Shown here: one piece after another, positions 36,475 to 51,280 of the stretch
Layout: each line of letters opens with the position of its first letter
How positions within the stretch are numbered: the stretch's first letter is position 1
Origin: Echinococcus granulosus
Taxonomy: Eukaryota; Platyhelminthes; Cestoda; Cyclophyllidea; Taeniidae
DNA: 64,000 nt
Assembly (NCBI RefSeq): GCF_000524195.1
Contig: NW_020170565.1
Location: 58,011 to 122,010 of the forward strand
Direction: 5' to 3'
Made by a program: the position numbers and the translations under genes
Notes under the pieces: generated by a model
The model's input: the letters and a program-made list of their open reading frames with translations, nothing else
Database searches by the model: none
Told to the model about the DNA's origin: nothing

Positions 36475-37773
36475 TTAGTGCGCAAATCTCATCTTCTTAT
36501 GCAAGCGGTGGTGTACCTTTGTAGGAAGCATCATGATGTCATGAACGGTTATTGGCTGTGCATAGTTATGCGTTGCAGACGAGGTAGTTTGTGGGTGGGA
36601 GAGCCTTTGCCAAGGGTGATAAAACTCACGGCATAGTCCAGGTGGGAGAATTGTTCTGTATATTTGCACTAAGTGTCCTTCTTGGTAGACGCTAATCCGT
36701 CTGTGTTTTTAGTGATATTGTAGCGTCCCAAGACTTCTCTGAAGACGAAAGAAGATATAATGCTCGAGCAGAATATATATACTAGTACAAAAAAGGTATT
36801 TGGGCTGCTGGCGTAGCTTGAAGGCCAGCCCACCGGCACTATACATAGGCCCAGTCAAAAGTGGCTTCTCGCCAATACGGAGGGAAAAGCAACCATCGTA
36901 TTACAATATTTCCCCTGCCTAAAATGAGAAAGTCGTTAGTGCAGACGTAGGATGATACCATTTTTATGCCTCCTTTTAGATAGGGTATGCAAGCGGGGGT
37001 GTAGTTGGTTGATACTCTTTTGTTTAGAAAGGAGATATCAGAAAACACCCACACTTTACTCCCTGTGATCATCTTAACCGTTGAAACGCCAGTTGATATG
37101 GGAACTGTAGCTGTGTACGCTAGGAAAATACGTCCTACACTTATGTCCCAGACTTCCATTTGTGCATCCTTGGTGTAAGCTTTTAGTAGTTTAATCAGAG
37201 TGCAGTTTGCTCTACTCACCTGTGCATTGCCTTGCGGATGCCCAGGTGCTCCACATGTCTTTGAGATGAGGAAGGTCTTGAATAATCCCGTAATAATTCG
37301 ACTTCCGAATTCTGAGCCTTCATTTCTATGAACAGATTTGGGCACTCTATGCTGACAAATAGACCTACCGACGAAACCAAAGGCAATCATTTCTGCATCT
37401 TGTGTCCTCATGGGTTCTGCCTCGGCTACATTCGTGAAATAGTCTACCATAACCAGAGTATATCGGTTTCTTCTCTTGGCGGGTGGCAGTGGGTCCATGA
37501 CGTCTATACCTACCCTTACCTCTGGAAACCCAGTGGGCATGGGCTGACGTGCTGCGATCACTGTGAGGTATGGACCCTTGAAAGAACTGCAAGTAGAACA
37601 GGCCCAGCAGGAATCAAGTATGTCTCGGGAGAGCGAAGGCCACCGATATCTTTTGCTTGAGGCACCTGGCATCTTCTTTATACCCACATCGCCCAGATGC
37701 ACATGCAACTTTTGGATTCCTTCTTGTACTAATGAGTCTGGGTCTACAAGGCCCTTAGAAGAACCTACATTTA
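36475..37773 (-). pseudogene. Ty3/gypsy pol remnant, copy 2
   Basis: Same sequence and same losses of catalytic residues as the fragment at 7757-9055. The shared decay shows that it was already dead before the unit was duplicated. Confidence 0.8.
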
Positions 37774-39343
37774 TTTAATACCGCAAAACCCTAGTCTCTA
37801 GAGAGAGCCCTGCGCCATTCTTGCCTTATATGTCTGTCCACCATGGTGGAAGAGGTCATTTCTTGCACTGCGGGCTTATAAGAGTATGTGAGGGAAGTCT
37901 CACATACCAGAACACTTTTTCGAATTGGTTCTTTTTAAATTTTTAATGTTATTTTGGAGTTGCGCCTAAGACTATGGCACGCACAACAACACCTTTTTTG
38001 GCCTGACCTGGTTTACTAGCTGGAGCTTCCGCATTACCATGCACATTCCCCTCTCTCTATGTTCTCTGAAGCTGCATTTTTGCGGTTCTTTCTATTAATG
38101 TGCAGCTGAAAGGTCTATCACCTTCACTGTTTAAACCTGGTAAGCGTCTAATAACCCATTCTCATTGTGAATTTCCTCGTCATCGGGTAGTACCTGATGG
38201 TAGCTTAGAGCTCGCATTATGTTGCACTGTTACATCACACTTTTTCGCTGAATCAGTCACACGAGTAGGCATTGACGTGCTACCTTCCATCTTTGCCCCT
38301 GTGTGAGTGTACACTGCCTACGACTGCGTCGCATGTCTCCACATGCAGTGCAAACGGTGGGGCAACGCTGGAATCGGTGTAGGGCAGGGCATTCATTTTA
38401 ATTCTTTAAAGGCTTCATATTGCTTTTTTCCCCTAAAAAATTTTCACCTGCTTTTTTATTAACTTATGCAGCGGGCTAGCAATATTAGCATACCTTCAAC
38501 GAAAAGCCTGTGGTGATATGCCAACCGTAAGAGGCTAGGGAGGTCCGTCTAGTAGGTTAGTGTTGGCAATGCGCTCACCTGTTTTGCTCCGTCTTCGGTG
38601 ACCGCAATCCCACCTGACAAGACTGTATATCGTTTGCTTCATATTCCACCTCTTGCCTTCTTGTAGATTCCATAAGATGTGCTCAAAATGACGACCATGA
38701 ATGGTGAAGTAATACATAATACCTGTGCATCTGTATGCATCTCATCGACACACTCGGTAGAGAAATGTTGGAATTCAGAGTAAAAAGGTGCCCTGCGAAA
38801 ATGGTTTACGAAAATACGCTATACTCACTAAGTCAAATAGCACGCATCTCCGGTGATGTCCATATCTTTTACTGCCTTCGTTCACCGTGGTCATCTCGTT
38901 CCCTTGACACAATGCAGTGCCAACCAAAGTGTCGTCTGCCAATTTTTCAGTTGACCGCAGTTCAAATGCCGGAAGTCGTGGCATGGCACAACTGCAGTCA
39001 CTCCGGTCCCCCAATCGTGACGAGTTCTTCAATAAGGAAAGGACACATCCAAGGTGGTATAGATTTCGAAACACTTCTTCCACACAATAGTTAAGTTCAA
39101 AGTGATGCAAAAGTTAACTCCGCTTTTAATTACATGATTGTGCTGTGGATGTCCATGCTGGCGAGTGTAGAAATTGAAGGTGGAATCACTAAGGCAAATC
39201 AACATCTGCTAGCTTTCATTGAATGAATGCAGAAGTTGTCTTGCAGGTCAAGAGCACGGTATCCAATAGGCTGATATGTGTGTGCAGAGCATTTCTATAA
39301 AGTGTGTCGCAGATTGTGAACACAAAGCATTTGTAAAGTAGCA

Positions 39344-40865
39344 ATGGCGGTTCAATTTTGGCTCATTTTGCTTGCTACCTCCATTTTGGCTACTGGAAAC
39401 AGGGGTGACCGTGGTAAGATGCCTTCTGTCATATGACTCTGCTCAACGTACACGAAGGAGCATTTGACAAATAATAGTGCCTGTTGCATCGGTGTAGTCC
39501 TTTCATTTCAAACCATGATACGCACATTTCCATTGAGCAGCGCTTATTAAATTTGAAACCCTCCTACTCCCCCTAGTTTTTAATGATTGTTGCATAATGC
39601 CACACTGCCACCTACCAGTGAGAGAGGCGTGATACTGCTGTCTCATTACTAACTTCACCCCAAATTCCAACCCAAATACGCTCTATATATACCAGCACAA
39701 ACGTTTTCTACACAGATTTCAGTTTGTTTAACATATGTGTTTTCCCAATGCCAACTTTGATATGAGCGAGGCATCGCCATTTGTTTTCTCTCCACTCCAA
39801 CCCTTCAGTGCACACTGAGTAGGTGAACAAATGATGTGGAGGTACATTGTAGGCAACAATCGCTAAGTCTAGTCGCATGAAGCTTTTACGCATAAATTTG
39901 ACTGAAGAAAATATAAAAGGAATGTAAGATGTGCAAGAGGCTAACTTCTCAAACATACTTAACACATGCACATCTTATTATGATGTTAAGCTCCATTTTG
40001 AATGGTAGTCCTTAATAACTCTCATCCCTTGTGAAAAAAAGGGGTTAAATGCTGTATTTTGAAGACATGAATATTGTAAAGTCGCATTACTACTATTTTT
40101 TTTTTGCTACTACTACTACTATTTTTTTGCTACTATTTTCATCGTGTCAGGGGGAAATTTCTGTATTTTCTTAACTAACAGAAAAGAAAGCCTAAACTAG
40201 TTTGCACAATAACAACTCTTGCAGTATTTTTTAGGAGTTTCGATAACAAATGCGAAAGAACAGGCGAGTTCTGGAATTCGTGTTACTTTAACTTGAGTCT
40301 CGTGGGTCCTCTGACCTATCAGATAAGTTGGGACATGGAAAGCATGGATGCACTTCTCGCAAACCAAATTGCAGTAACTGTAGTACAGTTTAAACCCCCG
40401 CAGCCCCCTATCCATAAAATAGCAAACTCTTCATTTGGAGCAATCACTCTCGACAAAATGGACCCTTGCACCTCGTACGATGTACATGTGGAGGCATTTC
40501 GAGGTGCAGTCAGCATTTTGTCTTACGTCGGAACAATTGAAACACCACCCACTGGTAAGCTGGTGCTTGTGATTACGATGTGCAAACTCCACATCATAGG
40601 GGTATTACTCATTAACTCCTTCTCCTGGTGACAATTTCTGCATCATAGTTGAAGAGCACATATTGAGCTACTTACTACATGGCAGTTGTTGGTGCTCGAT
40701 TCCACACAGTTTACAGTTGAGCAACCTTAATTTTTTACATAATGTCCTCATTTGAATATTTTTTGCGTAGGAGAGGAAGAAAGCTCCTTCTCGACTAGTG
40801 GGTCTGTCCGAATTCCCTTGACATTTGGAATTGCCTTTGTTTGCATGGCGGTAGCCCTGAAATAA
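39344..40865 (+). CDS. EG95/45W-type oncosphere antigen-like gene, copy 2
   Basis: Exons 39344-39413, 40225-40554 and 40771-40865 repeat the first gene base for base where checked, including splice sites and the stop-overlapping AATAAA. The predicted protein is the same 164 residues. If the duplication is real, the genome has two identical genes about 28.7 kb apart in the same orientation, with identical introns and flanks, so both should be expressed alike. If it is an artefact, there is only one gene. Confidence 0.7.
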
Positions 40866-41307
40866 AATTTTGCGTGAGTTAATGTAAATTACCAACTGCT
40901 TCATCCATGTAAACTATCACGGCCAATGAGCTGTGCATACTGAGCAAATCTTTTTCCACTACAGTCTTCCATAGTGCGGAGGATACATCAGTCGCCATTC
41001 ATTCGGTGCCAACTAACATTAACAATGCGACATCGGATAGTGGTTAACTGTTGACAGACAAATACAGAAATTAGTCACGTTTTGTTTTCTTTTGTCATTT
41101 TTGGTCCAATTCTACTGACTCGAAATGATTTGGCTTTACAATGGAAAACGGAGCAGAGGTTTTGAAATTCAAATTCTTCAACTGACCAGTAGCACCCATT
41201 GTTTAGGCGTGGGAGGTTCATAATCTACTACCAAGTTTTGTCTTACCGAAACAACGGAAGGATCTGCATAGCTAATCAGCACCATAATCCCAATTTCTGT
41301 GCACCAT

Positions 41308-42028
41308 GTCCAACGAATATTGTTGATGATTGCTTCCAAACTACTCCACTAGTTGTTGCCTTACCTAGACATGATTATTAGGCACCCGAATAATTGGAGG
41401 TGATTAGTCTCAAAACCAGTGGCACCTTCACCTCACCTGACATAGGTGTTGATGCAATATTGAAGACTAGTAAGACTAGCTGGGATGCTGGAAAATAATC
41501 GCAATCTGTAGTATTTATGTTTGTTATCACCTGTGAATACGCCGTTAGCTTTTACATAGTAAGAGGCACCAATAAGGTACATTAATTACTTTTTCCAAAT
41601 CTATCCATCTGGAACATGCTTGCGGCATACTGTTTGACCTTAGGGAGCAAACTTGTAGTGCGAAATCTCACTCTACTAAATTTGAAACGCATCTAGCCCC
41701 TAAGTGGTGCTGGCAAAAGTAACTCAAACATCTTCTGAGTAGTCGCCTGCAGGCAAAGTGTCATTTACATGCCATTGCTACAAAGGGGGAAACTGTAAAT
41801 ACGACAGTTTCAAAAGTGCTGCTCATTTTGATGAGATATTTCAACAAGTCAGATCAGTTGTTAGGGTCTAAGGAACCCTATGCTAATGTTCCAGAACAAA
41901 CTTTCATCCTGCATTCAAGATCCTGTAAGTTCCACTCTCGAATGTATTAACACCACTACTGTGTAAGCGACTGAACTTTCACGGGCTCCACTCCGCACCA
42001 CCGCTAAGAGGCAGCTTTTGGATTTTTA
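41308..42028 (+). repeat. paralogous 3' flank block, copy 2
   Basis: Second exact copy of 12590-13310, and thus a third member of the family that includes the diverged block at 1362-2390. Confidence 0.7.
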
Positions 42029-43254
42029 CAGATAACCCAACTAAAATGGATTCGTAGCCTCAAGTGCACTACTTAAACCTACAATTACATAACAGTCGCA
42101 TGATTTTCGTGCTGATTGAGGTACGATCTCATCGAACACGATGGATTACACAAGGGGATAAAAAGGTATGGGGAAACGCACTTACCAAAAGTGCTTTAAA
42201 ATAAATCAACTGCAAACAAACAATATTTACTCCTGCCCCTATTTGATACTCTGGCCTTCGTAATTGATACGGCTTACCTCTCACTGCTCATTAAATGAAA
42301 TTTGGGAGTTGATAGAGTCCAAATGCAATTGAGTAGCATTTAGCTGTGCACTGAAACTAGAACAAAATCTATGGTAAATTTGCAACACTTTTGCCCAAAT
42401 GGGAGGGCAGTGGTGCATATCTCCTATGAAACTGCCCAAATCGTGAATGCGGGTTCAAACTACAATGACATTCGTTTGCATTCATTTGTACCGTAAGTTG
42501 ATGCTTCATTATGAACTGCACAGGGAATCCTTCAATCTCAGCAACACGCGCCTATTCGTCTTCCTAAGAGTTCCAATTAATTCCCAATCATTAAGCCCTC
42601 TTGAATGTCGTTTTCATTGCTCACTGCCTCCTGACCTGACTGGGAGTGATGCATGTATGGTGTGTGGATGTACGCTAGGTGTACTCTACCTGTACTGATG
42701 GCGGGTTTTGGTCCAAGGTCATGTAAATGTTATAATTAAGTGTAACTGAATTTACTGACATACAGACTCGGCCGCTGCTCAGCCGCACTCTGACTGAGAC
42801 TCAGGCGGCATCCACCCTCTAGCCTCTAGGCATGTACACACTGTCAGCGCTTTCTTGGCTTGCTCATTACGTTGGTAGTAAGGCTATTTGCTCCACCAAT
42901 TCTTCTACAATCCATCGACTGTGTGGTTGTTAGTTTGATCAGATTCACACCATTCTCGTCCACATCACCACATCATAAGCACTGTCAGGGGACCAGTCAA
43001 CAACAACATGCGTATATGTTGGCACGGGCACTATTACGAGCCCATCCAGTATGTACAGATGTTAAAAGCTTCCGAAAAGACATTTACTAGGAACGAGGCC
43101 AGTGCTCTAATTGTCATCATTCTTTTGTTCTCATATCTTTACCAATTTTAAATTGACCTGACTTTGCAGCAGCTGCAAGCGTGTTTAAGATGTTGTACAG
43201 GGATCACTGTGAATGCCTTTGTTTTTTTGCAATAAACTTGTATAGCTACCGAAG

Positions 43255-43559
43255 TTAATCGTTATCATTCAAATTATAGTTTGAAGGTGGCCACTTTGCT
43301 ATTGGCAGTGGGGAATTCGATACGGACTCTATTATCACCAAACTGGTGCCGTTTACTTTCACAATATATGGTGGGTCATTGGCATTATTTGATACCCTCT
43401 CGAGAAGAATCACTTGTCTCGAGTATTTGCTGACGTGGCTCATGCCCTCTCTGCTTATACGTATGTTTAACTTCACTTGATAATTGTGAAGAATCCGACT
43501 GGCTGAGAGGTTTCCAAACCACCTCTACCGTTCTCCAACTCACATTTGAAGATGACGTG
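43255..43559 (-). pseudogene. inverted FnIII exon relic, copy 2
   Basis: Exact copy of 14537-14841, with the same frame change, so the disruption either predates the duplication or comes from one sequence used twice. Confidence 0.5.
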
Positions 43560-45353
43560 CTAAGGTGGATTTAAGGCGATCATTGTGACAGGCTACACAT
43601 CAATTTGGAATGGTGGTACAGCCTGTAAAGTAGGCAAAAGGATGTAGGAACTTAATAACTACCCAACTTTTTCGTGACATACAAATGCCCTTTGCTTGTC
43701 TTTTTTCTGCAAATTTTATGTGTGAGTATGGCAAGCATGTAAATTAGCTGCAGTGAAATATGCTACTTGTGGCAAAACTGCGCGGTTTAAATATATTCAC
43801 ACTAGATTCAAGCACGATAGCTTGCCAAATGACGCCGACTTTCTTACAGTGAATAGCAAACGTACCAGAAGGGAGTAAGGGAGAGTTGTCGCGAAAAGAT
43901 AATTTGAGGAATGCCGAAATGAGGAACCACATCTGCCTCGACTGTATGATATCATTCTCAGGACAGCAAATTTAGCGATCACATGAACGCGGCGCATTGT
44001 GGTGAGTTACACTTATCTACTCTGAGCGTTTAAACCGAAACATGATAACTTTTTGAAAACCCAGAAGTTCTGCAAATAAGCAATCAAAGGATAAGGGAAA
44101 AGTTTTGCTAGAAGTGTCACCCTTTTATTTGCATCTCCTGCCGTCACTTGTTTACTAAAAAGACTAATTTTACGAGCACATGAAGGGTGTGCCTAGACGT
44201 AAGGATTTTGGATGTCCTCAATCCCACAGTCAGAATCTTCTCTTCGAAGTTCCAGGAATTTCGCCAAAAGCTTTCTCACACATCTCGACATGACGTATTG
44301 CCGACACCTTCAGGGGATCAAGTCTGCATTGAGTGTAAAGCGTGCAGGCATGATGTTTACTATGAATGCAATTCAGCTAAAGTTGTATTCATCTCAACGG
44401 TACACCTCGAGGGTATACGGAACCTAAGGGAGCTGCGGGCACGATGTCAGAAGACGAGGAGGCAAAGTCATACTGATGCTGTTTAAATGCACCTTTTTGA
44501 GAGGAGCATTCCGAGAACCCCAAGTTCGTAGAGAAGGAGTGGTCAGAATTACCAGGTACAAAGAAGTGATCAGTACCCGATATTCTCTAAGTCGGTGCTG
44601 ATTCCAGTGCCCCCGGACTAATAAAAGTTCCCCAACGCGATTCAATGCAAAAATTATCATTTCCAAAATATATCTAAAGCAACAAATGCTATTCTAATCT
44701 GCCACTTTATATTATCCGTAACATCCGAAGAAAGTGAAGACTTGAGCGTCAGCACTTTTTAGTGTCCAGATGTTTTTTTCCCTTCGGTTAAACGGTTTGT
44801 TAGCATCTGCTTTTTCAAAATTGAGTCATTTGTGACTTTCAAATGCTAGTAGAAAGGTTAGGTCTGTTTTGACAGAAAAAATTAACCGTAAATTTAACTT
44901 ATTTTATACCAAAAAAGCTTTCGCAACAGCTCGCTTAATTAGTCAATTTCAAGGTCATTGTCTGCATTTTAGTACTTTGTCTGCTGGTTTGGTGAGTTCT
45001 TTGCAGGCTTTAACGGCAGGATTTTGGTCGGAAATACAGTCGATTTCTAGTCCCTACCTGATGTCAATGATGGTCTTGCCTCTACAAGACCAAGAAGAAT
45101 AAACCTGTTTGTGATGTTGCATCTGATTAGATACGAGGGATTAATAAGGAACACTAGATTTAAAATTGGACTTTATTATAACTCTGTGCTTTGCTCAGAT
45201 GGGAATAGATTTCAACTTAGGAGTTGTTAAGGGGCATTTTGTGTCTTGGCAGATTTGATGTGCATGTTTTCAGTGGGAATTCGCTACTTGTCTTTTCACG
45301 ATTTCTTGGTGACGGTTGCATTGTCCAAATTGTTATAATATCCATATTGGTAG

Positions 45354-45841
45354 GATATGATGGGTTTATGGGGTGTGGATACAGCTGCAGTGTCCGCCGA
45401 AGGGTACTTGCGTATGCTCCTCTACATTAATGAACGTGATCGCATATTCAGCAACATCAGCAGATGCAATTTGAACAAACACAAGCCGAGGTAGTAAGGA
45501 ATCTGCCACACTCGAGACGTCGACATGCAGCCTACGCCACCATTGGATTAGCTGTCAATCCGTTGACTCGATTGGTAAGACTATTGCAGTAGTTCACCAT
45601 GTTTAAAATTATTTATCCACATCTCATTTTGTTTTGATAGGTACGGGGATGCCTTTCGCGTTGGAGATTGGTGACATGGGTGACGAATAAGTGGAAACTT
45701 CAAATTCTGTCAAGGAAAGTTGAGAAGAATGAACACATGAAGTGGTGTACCAGCTACATTCTCTCCGAGCCTGCGAAGGACATGTATTTCGTCGCGACTA
45801 TACCTCTGCTGAAGGGCGTTTTGGCGATTAGTGTTTGCTGA
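45354..45841 (+). CDS. unrecognised two-exon coding candidate, copy 2
   Basis: Exact copy of 16636-17123 with exons 45354-45574 and 45641-45841 around the same 66-bp intron, including the apparent frame change in the first exon. Confidence 0.3.
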
Positions 45842-46489
45842 TGAGTTTTTGATGAAACTGTTGGAAGTCTGCAAAGTACGTTCGATGTGGTGTCGTAATT
45901 TCTGCGTTCATGAGGTGGTGGGCAGAAAGGACCAGTCAGTAGTGCGAGTGTGGATAAATGGAGGAAGGAACTTGCCATTTTACAAGTGCGCATAAGTGTA
46001 CATTTTTTGCATTGGAAAATATCTTAGTTGCATATATTCAACTGGTCTCTTTGTTTATCTACCTCGGTGAGGTGTGCTTCCCCACCTTGAGGTGCAGTCC
46101 TTTGCACCTGCCGCAGGTACCGTTGGGTAGATGGAAATCCCACTTCGGTGGCTTAGAACTAATTGTGCTGCTTCTTGCCTTCACATTTCCTACGTATTCC
46201 ACCTACTTGTGTAGTTTGACTTGTTTGCTCTTGGACCAGCGTTCCTACAACTAGCTATGGACACGCGTGATGGCCAGCACCTTCCCCATGCCCTCAATCC
46301 AGTTGCAGAGAGGATAAAACTGCGGATGCAGTCGTAATACCAAGAAAGGTAGGTGATGTTGGGGTCAGTTGCATGGAAGCTGGATGAGTGGCACGATTGA
46401 TTTGTGGGTGTTTTTTTTATAGCTCAAAAGAGGATGACTTTAAAATACGTTGGTTGATTGTTTAAGTTTTGATTTTGTCAAAGGGGCCA

Positions 46490-46613
46490 CTATACTTTTG
46501 CATGGTGGGCTGGCCCCTGGTCCGTGCCAGTGGCCTCAAGTCCTACTGCATGCCAAATATACGTGTTCTGTTCGAGTATGATGTCCTCTTTTGTCTTGAG
46601 GAAAGTCTCAAGG
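46490..46613 (+). mobile_element. gypsy-related scrap, copy 2
   Basis: Exact copy of 17772-17895. Confidence 0.45.
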
Positions 46614-49600
46614 AACCACAGCATGTATGAATTCGATGGGGATATTCTCTTGCAAATTGAAGCACTGTTGGTCGTAGCTCATTCACGTGACCGTTCGACA
46701 TGGAAGGTTTTAAGAGAGGCATGAAATGTTCCCCGGTTGGGATCATGGTCACCACAACTCACACGCCGGAGGGAGCGGAAAGTTGGGTATCGGACATAAC
46801 CGCGAATCTCCACCTCCTACTTATAAGTGACAAGGAGAGTCTAGGTCGCCTGTTTTTTTTCACCATTTAGTGTTTGGTATGGCAACAGGCACTGGGATCG
46901 TGCATATAAACGTTGGAACTTGTGCTTGACAGGGCAATCCGGTATTTGGGGTAAAATTCGAAAATTGGACATTTTTTAAGGCACACGTCTATGGCGTTAG
47001 TCAGGTTTGGAGGTGAAGTCGAAGTACTTGTTCACTCGTCGAGTGCTATTTGTTAGAATTTCCGCATCCATTGGTGTTGGTGATGGTCCCGTCCCATTCT
47101 CATCGCTTTAGTGCAGGTGCCGTAGGTGGGATTTACTGTAAACCTTCGAGGTACCGCTGACACCCAGCCACTTGTATGAGTTCTTGCACGTGCACAATAT
47201 CATTGATACAACAGAATGACATGTTACGTAAAATTTAGGACTTGAGAATGCCTAGCAGCATAGGGTCTGCTGAACGAAGACCAATGGAATCGTTAAACTG
47301 CAGACGGAAACATAAGGGCATTCAGTGCTGCGACTTTTACAGTGCGTGCTGAATGCGAAGGTCACCTGAGGGTGAACAAGTTGGACACTTTGACGCATGC
47401 CAAGTGGTCTGGCAGCCTAATGTCAATTTCCTGCCGTTAGAATGCCAGTCGGTGTCAATGGATCACTGATGGGTCATGGAAAACACTTTATGGTGCTATT
47501 TCTGATCAAGGATACCTGGATGTTGCTACTTATGTGATGGTCAGTAGTCACAACTGACCTGCGAACTGGGAAGCATTCATTTCGGGATGTGTGGAGGTAT
47601 CATCTGACTATGTGTAGCAGCTATGCTACACTATGCTAACCATGAATAAGGTGGGAGAGCATCATGCCTGATGCGTTCCCATGGCTTCCTTCATACTCTA
47701 CCATTCAAACTAAAACGATCGCTACCTCATTCAGGATGCCAAGTCTACACGCCAGCGCTCTCAGCTGCACAAAATAAGCCCTTGTCATTCCCTCCCACAA
47801 ATATTAAAAGCAAATATATACAAGTAGAAACAAGTTCAGTTAGACCTGTGCATCTATTTTACATGGATTACTGATGCTAAGAAGTGAAGGTGAATACTGT
47901 CGAAGATTGTGAATCGCCTAATTCAATCTACCATTCTTTTTGCCTTTCCAAAATTAAAGCAAGTGATGCGCCCTCTGTTTGTTTGGCCCCAATTGAAACC
48001 AAGTAATATAAGAATGGATTTCTTTTAAACATGGGGGCCAATCACGAATTAATCTTTGATTTCAATTTAATTATATTTTCAAAAAGGGTGAAGGCTTGCA
48101 AAGGAGCAAGCAAACAATTACGTCTGCGTTATCTATGCATTTCACTTTTCATATTTGCATTGTTTACTGAACGTCTGCCGTGCTTGGCACTTGATCATCT
48201 GCATGCCAAAAATGCTGCTAAAATAAACTTGGTGATTTAGTGGGAGGAGAATACAAAGGGACGAAGTGAGACAATTATTTCTAATATTTCTGATATTGTA
48301 CCCAAACCGCACTGAGCGATTTTGTATCTCATTGTTTAGTTCTAATAATAAAATGGCTTGAAATATTGTGCCGTTTTGTATGGGGAGAATATTCTCCCCT
48401 AACTCTTATCATTCTCCAAATAATGTACACTAAATTTGACCCTGAGAAAAAAGAGTTTTGAGTACAATATTGGTCCAGTCGCAGCGCTCACCATGAATCA
48501 CCAGTAGTAATAATTGTATAAAACACTACATTCGCTCTCGATAGTGACTACAGCTTCCAAGTTTCTTGTTTCTTTTACAGTAGGCACCTTTTTTGCATAC
48601 ATGACTGTGAATAACTTCATAAAGTGTCTGATATAATCCACTCATGACGTCACCAGGCGGCATTAAAAGAATGCACATTCATGTGCTTCAATCGGTCAAG
48701 TTAAAATCACTTGACTTGCAAAGAAGTTCTAAGAACTTGGGCGTATGACGAAGGTAAAAGTCTTTGAATGTGAATATTTGACAATGTTGATGTTGCATTA
48801 TAAACACTCATCATGACGTAAGTAGTAATACTGCACGTTTCACCATCACCTTGAGATCGTGTTTATCACCTACTGTGGGTATCTTCAATTTCTTTTTGTC
48901 ATTTACACCTCACGGATTGTACTTCACTCGTCGTTGGCGTTGCACAGCATCAGTAAGCCCATTCCACTCTTGTGTGTTGCATTTGTTACCAAGTGACAGG
49001 CGTGGACACCGATCGTATGGCACGTGTCGCGACATATCTTGTGTCGTATCATGAGCCGTCTTTGGATATCAGCCATTCTAACCAATTTTGGAATCAGAGA
49101 AGCTTTGCATTGGTGTGTCCTCAATGTAACGTTTAATGAGACGTACTGGAATGTAAAATCTTTCCATCTGCTCATGGTATTTGTAGTTTTGCTTTTTAAG
49201 GCAAATTCAGTGATGCAACATGATTATTTAAACTTGGTTTACGTGACTGATCAGCGTATTGGGAAAGAATTATTTGATTTGGTCCTAAGTAGGGGAATGT
49301 CGAGGGCTATACATGGTTTAGATGCAAATTTGTGATTTAGTGGATGTGACATTCCATAGTGGAATCGTTTATTGTTTCCTCTTTGATGCAGTCAGACACT
49401 TTCACATCTGCCTACTCATATATATATGTCCCTTATCAATCTATCTCATAGTCATTCTGTCCATTCACTCTGAATTTGTTCATTCGTCTGGACATTTCCC
49501 CACATTCATTCAATCATTCATTCAATTACCTCTTATTCTTTCACCCACGTTCCCTCATTTGTAGTTAATTTACTAAAACTCTATTCACGTATCTAATCAT

Positions 49601-49916
49601 TTTAATCCCCCTACCGATTCATCAACATAATTATCCTTCTCCCCAATGATGTTCACCATATTGTACATTGATTCACTCATCAAATAATAAACAAATAGAT
49701 GGTTGCAGACTTTGTTGTAGCCAGAAATGCATTATTTGATAGCTGTTACAAATGATTTAGTCCAATCACTAAACTATATATTTAGATGGCATCCGTTTCC
49801 TTATAGTTATTTGTTTTCTCCAATTACTTCGACCTTTCCCCATCATCACCCCTACTGTCATCAATATAATCGTCCCCATTATCATTATCACCGCTCTTCG
49901 TCGTCCTAAAAATAAG

Positions 49917-50020
49917 CAAAATGTTTTTTTCTGACGATGACATTGAAGCCACATTGCAGTTATTCTGTTACAGTGTCCCCCTCCGAGACCCGGACTTTGA
50001 CTTTCCCCTCAATCGCCCAA
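49917..50020 (+). CDS. possible FnIII exon fragment, copy 2
   Basis: Exact copy of 21199-21302, with the same acceptor-like and donor sequences. Confidence 0.3.
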
Positions 50021-50659
50021 GTAAGGCCGATATTTCGTATCCTCACCTTTCCCGTTTCCAAATGGTGCTACGTTGTCTTTGTGGTTCGACTTGCCTTTTT
50101 ATTAATGCTTCTGGTCGTGACAACTTTTCTAAGGTCATTTTTTGTCTCTGGTACGAGTTCCACAAAATTGATTTCTTTGGCGACCCGCAACCTACTGTGC
50201 CTCGTTTTGTTTTGCAGAATGCAAATTTTAACTAAGTATGCAAAAAAATTGTTTCCATGTCTTTTTAAGTAGAAAACCTGGATGCTCATTTTTGCACCCC
50301 ACTGTTTTCTCCACTTAATTATATTGATACTCACAGGTCCAGGTAAATCTTCATTATGAGTTCCCCAAAGGGTTGATGGAAAGTTAACAGAAATGAAAGA
50401 AACAAGACGTCATGCCACAAAGTAGATAACGAAGGAGCCCGTCTAGAAAATAACGCTATTTACAATACCCCTCTCTGATAATATCATCTATGGCAGTCTA
50501 TGTGTCACTCTTCCGTGTCAAAGAGTGGAGTGCATTCCGGAGCATTGGGTAAAAGCTCCTAAATAAGGAAAGTTGTCAGGGATAAAGGCCAAGACATACT
50601 GAGTCCCGGCATAATTAGGTATCACATGGACTTACCCATCAAGTTTTCCATTTGAACAG

Positions 50660-51044
50660 CAGCTTTGCGGATGAGCTGTGGAAGCCTAATGCAAGTTACA
50701 TAGCCGTTCTGTTTCTAAGGCACATTCATCATGAAAGAGATTCATTCACAAAGTTAACATTTACTACTCCCTATCCTTGTTCCACTACTGTCCAGCTTCT
50801 GCTTGTATTCCAGCCAGCTCAAGAGATCGTTTATATTGCAGGAAAATCGCCCGCGAGTCTTCCGAAATATGCCCATCACTGGTGTTGCCACTTGTCTCTG
50901 TCACCGATTTTGCAACTAGGAACTGAGGAGGTGGCTACTGAGATGGATTTGGAAAACACACTAGGCGTAATCACACATTTTGAGGAGCACATTAGCAGTT
51001 GCGGCAGCGTCGAAGTCGGTGGCGGTAGTAGACGCGTCGGTTGA
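50660..51044 (+). CDS. exon candidate with an FnIII-like start, copy 2
   Basis: Exact copy of 21942-22326. Confidence 0.3.
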
Positions 51045-51280
51045 GTAGCCGTCACAAGGGAAAAGTTGGAACGTTAGGGGTCCTGTAGCCTATCAAAGAC
51101 CAGTGCGCCTGATTGCTTAGATGCCTAGAGCCCGATAGCTTCTTCACAGGAACCACAGGCCACTGGTTTCCTCAAGGTCTTCTCCATATAAACTGCCTTA
51201 ACTCGAACAATGTCCCTGACGTCTGGAATTGTGTCCCCTCTAAGGCAAGACCAGAAAATGTAGCTTAACTGAACCCTGGA

